DNA of 7,336 bases, taken from positions 1 to 7,336 of the forward strand of contig JABUUX010000051.1 in assembly GCA_021442965.1 (NCBI GenBank). The letters run 5' to 3'. The notes beneath the pieces are model-generated. The model worked only from the letters and a program-made list of their open reading frames with translations, made no database searches and had not been told where the DNA came from. The translations under genes were made by a program, and so were the position numbers. Positions 5,074 through 7,336 of this stretch are shown here, in pieces; positions within the stretch are counted from its first letter, which is position 1, and each line of letters begins with the position of its first letter. Source of the stretch: Treponema sp. GTDB lineage: Bacteria; Spirochaetota; Spirochaetia; Treponematales; Treponemataceae.

Positions 5074-7158
5074 TTAATCAAACTCTTCAATATCTTCAAA
5101 ACTAAGTTCTTCTATTTCTTCAACGTTTTCCTTTGCATCACCATTCTTTTGATCCAACTCATCAGAGGTAGAAGAAATAAACATATCAGATTCTAAAGGT
5201 TCTGCTCTAAAAGCTTCAGGTTTGTTTTCTAAACGGTCTTCAGATTTTACCTGTTCTTCTGAACTTTCAAAAGATCCTTCTTCCACATTCAATTCTTCTG
5301 TTTCTTCCAATGTTTTTGTTTTAAACTCTGCCAGAACAGTTTCCAGTTCCGTCATGTTTTTGTAACTGTCTTTACTGTTTTCGTTTACTTCAGAAACACG
5401 TGAAACAATGTCAGAAGTTCCGTTCTTAATTTCGTGAATTCCTCTTTGTGCTTCAGAGAAAAGACTGTCAATTGAAGAAACTTCCTCAGAAACATTACGC
5501 TGTTTATCAGCAAGTTTTTCGCAGAATGAACTGATTTCATCTGCTGCCACAGCAGTCTCTTCTGTTTTTTCACGGATAGACTTCATCTGGTCATCAACAT
5601 GAATAATTCCGTGTGAAATTTCCTGCATAGAATCTATTACCTGATCAGCATTAATTCGAACCTTTCCAAAGGCTTCAGACGCCTGAACGGAAGCAATGTT
5701 TGCGTTTCCTACAGTATCAACAATCATGTTTACAGATTCTCGGATTTTCTTTGCATTGGCTGTAGTACTTTCGGCAAGATTTCGGATTTCCCCGGCAACA
5801 ACACTAAAGCCCTTTCCTGCTTCCCCCGCATGTGCAGATTCAATGGCTGCATTCATTGAAAGAAGATTTGTCTGAGAGGCAATATCATTAATGATTTTTA
5901 CAACACCACTAATTTCATTAAGCTGCTTTTTAATTTCATCCAGCATTTGGGCTGTAATCTTGATTTTCTGGTCACCGTCGGCTACAAGCTGATGCATTTC
6001 CTGTGCATCGCGGGCACGTGCTTCTGCCATCTGTGTTATTTCACCAAGTGTCTCTGCTACAGAAAGAACTGTCTTATTCATATCTGCTACAGCTGAAGAC
6101 TGGCGGGAATTATAATGAACAAGATTATCTACCTGACGGTTCATATCTGCAATTATTGTTACAGACTTTTCTACAGAAACTGAAATCTGGTCAAATTCTT
6201 TTGTAATAGATTCAATATTTGCGTCAATTTCTGTTGTTGCAGAAGCTGTGGAATCTGCAGAGTTACTGATTTGGTATCCGGAAGAAATAGCTTTAGCTGC
6301 AGTCTCTTTAACCACAAGAAGAAAAGTATTCAATTCACTTACCATGCGGTTCATATTTTTCATTAAATCTACCATCTCATTTGAACCGTTAGGATGTACT
6401 TCTACTGTAAAATCCTTTTCCATAAGACAGGCTGTAATATCACGCACTTTTTGAATACGCTTAACAATGCGCCCCGTAATAGCCAGTACCAGAATAACAA
6501 CTATGACAGATGCTATAAGAGCGATGAGCATTGCAGTAACGGCAAAATTCTTTTCCTTCCTAATACACAATTCACTTAATGTATTTATTGCTTCTTCATT
6601 CGAAATAGCCATATCATTGGCTGAAACACGGAAACTGGAAGTCTGCTCCGAAATTGTAGTCCAAATATCGTAAATTTTTTCGTAATTCTCGCTGTCCTGA
6701 AGGTGGGGCTTGGCGTTGGCTATACCCATAGTTGAAAGATAAAAGTTTTCATACCCGGTAACAGGAATAGCCTGTAACTCTTCAAAACTTTCACTTATAT
6801 ATTTTAGTGAATATTTTATAGCACGCCAAAGATCCGGAATATAATCCAAAGCCTCTAAAAACTCATAAGGCAGAGAATCCAAATCTTTGGAATTTGTAAG
6901 AAACTCAATGTCATCCGAAAGAGCTTTTACTGTTTCTTCCCATTTATCAGAAACCTCAGAAGTAACTACATTATAATTGTTTACGTTATTAACATAATTT
7001 ACACATTCAGCAAGATGTCCCTGCATACGCGCCTGCATATACTGGAAATTCTTCATAGTCTGAATCTGCTGCATGCCATAGAGGAGAAAAAATAAAAGTC
7101 CAAATGTCTCGACAATTGTAGCGGATACAATTATGAGAAATTTATTATTCATTTTCAT
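5074..7158 (-). CDS. Methyl-accepting chemotaxis protein, paralogue of the 2881-4899 gene
   Basis: This is a membrane chemoreceptor that would signal to CheA through CheW. In its 694 aa: membrane segment 1 at about residues 7-29 (with an unusual Glu17 inside it), a helical sensor domain at about 30-205, membrane segment 2 at 206-229, HAMP at about 230-283, and the signalling hairpin to about 615 with its tip at [20 protein letters not shown] (426-445). The tail of about 79 residues is Glu/Ser-rich, ends LSFEDIEEFD and lacks a clear CheR tether pentapeptide. It aligns without a gap to its downstream neighbour: residues 381-440 differ at only four positions, while the sensor domains share only scattered residues. 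The ligand is unknown. No Shine-Dalgarno precedes the ATG at 7158, and the promoter sits almost against it, so the mRNA may be leaderless. Met3 (7152) is an alternative start. Confidence 0.93.
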   Translation of the reverse strand: MKMNNKFLIIVSATIVETFGLLFFLLYGMQQIQTMKNFQYMQARMQGHLAECVNYVNNVNNYNVVTSEVSDKWEETVKALSDDIEFLTNSKDLDSLPYEFLEALDYIPDLWRAIKYSLKYISESFEELQAIPVTGYENFYLSTMGIANAKPHLQDSENYEKIYDIWTTISEQTSSFRVSANDMAISNEEAINTLSELCIRKEKNFAVTAMLIALIASVIVVILVLAITGRIVKRIQKVRDITACLMEKDFTVEVHPNGSNEMVDLMKNMNRMVSELNTFLLVVKETAAKAISSGYQISNSADSTASATTEIDANIESITKEFDQISVSVEKSVTIIADMNRQVDNLVHYNSRQSSAVADMNKTVLSVAETLGEITQMAEARARDAQEMHQLVADGDQKIKITAQMLDEIKKQLNEISGVVKIINDIASQTNLLSMNAAIESAHAGEAGKGFSVVAGEIRNLAESTTANAKKIRESVNMIVDTVGNANIASVQASEAFGKVRINADQVIDSMQEISHGIIHVDDQMKSIREKTEETAVAADEISSFCEKLADKQRNVSEEVSSIDSLFSEAQRGIHEIKNGTSDIVSRVSEVNENSKDSYKNMTELETVLAEFKTKTLEETEELNVEEGSFESSEEQVKSEDRLENKPEAFRAEPLESDMFISSTSDELDQKNGDAKENVEEIEELSFEDIEEFD
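5314..6411. repeat. Direct repeat copy 2: HAMP and signalling part of the MCP pair
   Basis: This codes for residues 250-615 of the MCP at 5074-7158 and is the partner of 3055-4152. The repeat could act as a substrate for recombination between the genes, which would swap sensor domains or delete one receptor. Confidence 0.85.
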
Positions 7159-7166
7159 ACAATGAT

Positions 7167-7195
7167 ATTTTAAGACTGTTTTGTAGTTTTGTCTA
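7167..7195 (-). promoter_or_regulatory. Predicted sigma70-type promoter of the 5074-7158 MCP gene
   Basis: On the minus strand TAGACA (7195-7190, five of six consensus bases) is separated by exactly 17 bases from TAAAAT (7172-7167, five of six). Only eight bases separate the -10 from the ATG, so transcription would begin at or within two bases of the start codon. The spacer holds two copies of ACAAAAC, 8 bases apart (7192-7186 and 7184-7178). Confidence 0.6.
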
Positions 7196-7214
7196 AATAA
7201 AAAGGAATAATTAC

Positions 7215-7250
7215 GGGATCCGTTTTTTTGAGCTACTGAAAACGGGTCCC
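7215..7250 (-). terminator. Hairpin after the right-edge gene, probable terminator
   Basis: Arms GGGACCCGTTTT (7250-7239) and AAAACGGATCCC (7226-7215) on the minus strand pair over 12 positions with one A-C mismatch and a 12-base loop. It starts 11 bases after the stop codon at 7262, which suits a terminator, but the following bases are only T-rich and not a clean T-run. On the plus strand the mismatch becomes a G-U pair, so that RNA would fold slightly better, though no plus-strand gene ends here. Confidence 0.45.
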
Positions 7251-7261
7251 CTATTATATGA

Positions 7262-7336
7262 TTAGTACACGCTCAAAATCTGTGAAAGGCGTTCTTTTCC
7301 GATAATTTTCATAAAGTTTGCAAGGCGCGGTCCCTG
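7262..7336 (-). CDS. C-terminal end of an unrecognised gene, cut by the window edge
   Basis: Twenty-four codons are open from the right edge to a TAA at 7262-7264. The peptide starts QGPRLANFMK and ends ERLSQILSVY. It looks like the charged amphipathic helix that often closes a soluble protein. The following hairpin 11 bases after the stop and the MCP promoter beyond it support a real gene end. I do not recognise the family, and too little is visible to assign a function. It is on the same strand as the MCP genes but separated from them by the hairpin. Confidence 0.55.
   Translation of the reverse strand, partial: QGPRLANFMKIIGKERLSQILSVY

Noticed and set aside
5074..5110. CheR/CheB tether pentapeptide at the MCP C-termini
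   Set aside because: Neither tail shows the aromatic-x-x-aromatic spacing of NWETF-like peptides; only a shared acidic/aromatic ending is seen.
3055..6411. Repeats as a mobile element or CRISPR
   Set aside because: The similarity is codon-aligned and explained by two paralogous MCP genes. There are no terminal inverted repeats, transposase or regular short repeats with spacers.

Overview
The window looks like part of a low-to-moderate G+C bacterial chromosome, most likely a Treponema-type spirochaete. That assignment is an inference from the style of the two chemoreceptors, the base composition and the fatty-acid gene order; no rRNA or other marker gene is present to confirm it. Every gene found reads on the minus strand, so gene order below runs from right to left. 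No stretch longer than about 175 bases lacks a gene.

Right edge (7262-7336): the last 24 codons of an unrecognised gene, followed by a hairpin at 7215-7250. Next come two tandem, paralogous methyl-accepting chemotaxis proteins (MCPs), at 5074-7158 (694 aa) and 2881-4899 (672 aa). Both have two membrane segments around a sensor domain of about 178 residues, then a HAMP domain and a long cytoplasmic signalling hairpin. They can be aligned without a gap from residue 1 to about 615. Their signalling halves are nearly the same, their sensor halves have diverged strongly, and their acidic tails differ in length. Each has its own promoter candidate. A strong intrinsic terminator (5012-5047) and a second terminator-like hairpin (4937-4973) lie between them.

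Left half (59-2726): a compact type II fatty-acid synthesis operon, fabD-fabF-fabZ. FabD loads malonyl groups onto acyl carrier protein, FabF condenses malonyl-ACP with the growing acyl chain, and FabZ dehydrates the 3-hydroxyacyl-ACP. fabD and fabF are 19 bp apart, and the fabF stop codon touches the fabZ start codon. The genes for ACP, FabG, FabH and enoyl reductase are not in view. The 154-bp region before fabD holds a sigma70-like promoter and an unusual stack of inverted repeats around the predicted transcription start, which may be a transcription-factor operator.

Left edge (1-58): a short, unusually G+C-rich segment after fabZ with two possible hairpins, perhaps an intergenic repeat or terminator cut by the window edge. 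I see no mobile element, CRISPR array, tRNA or rRNA. The signals most worth following up are the operator-like repeats before fabD, the diverged sensor domains of the MCP pair and the left-edge hairpin element.
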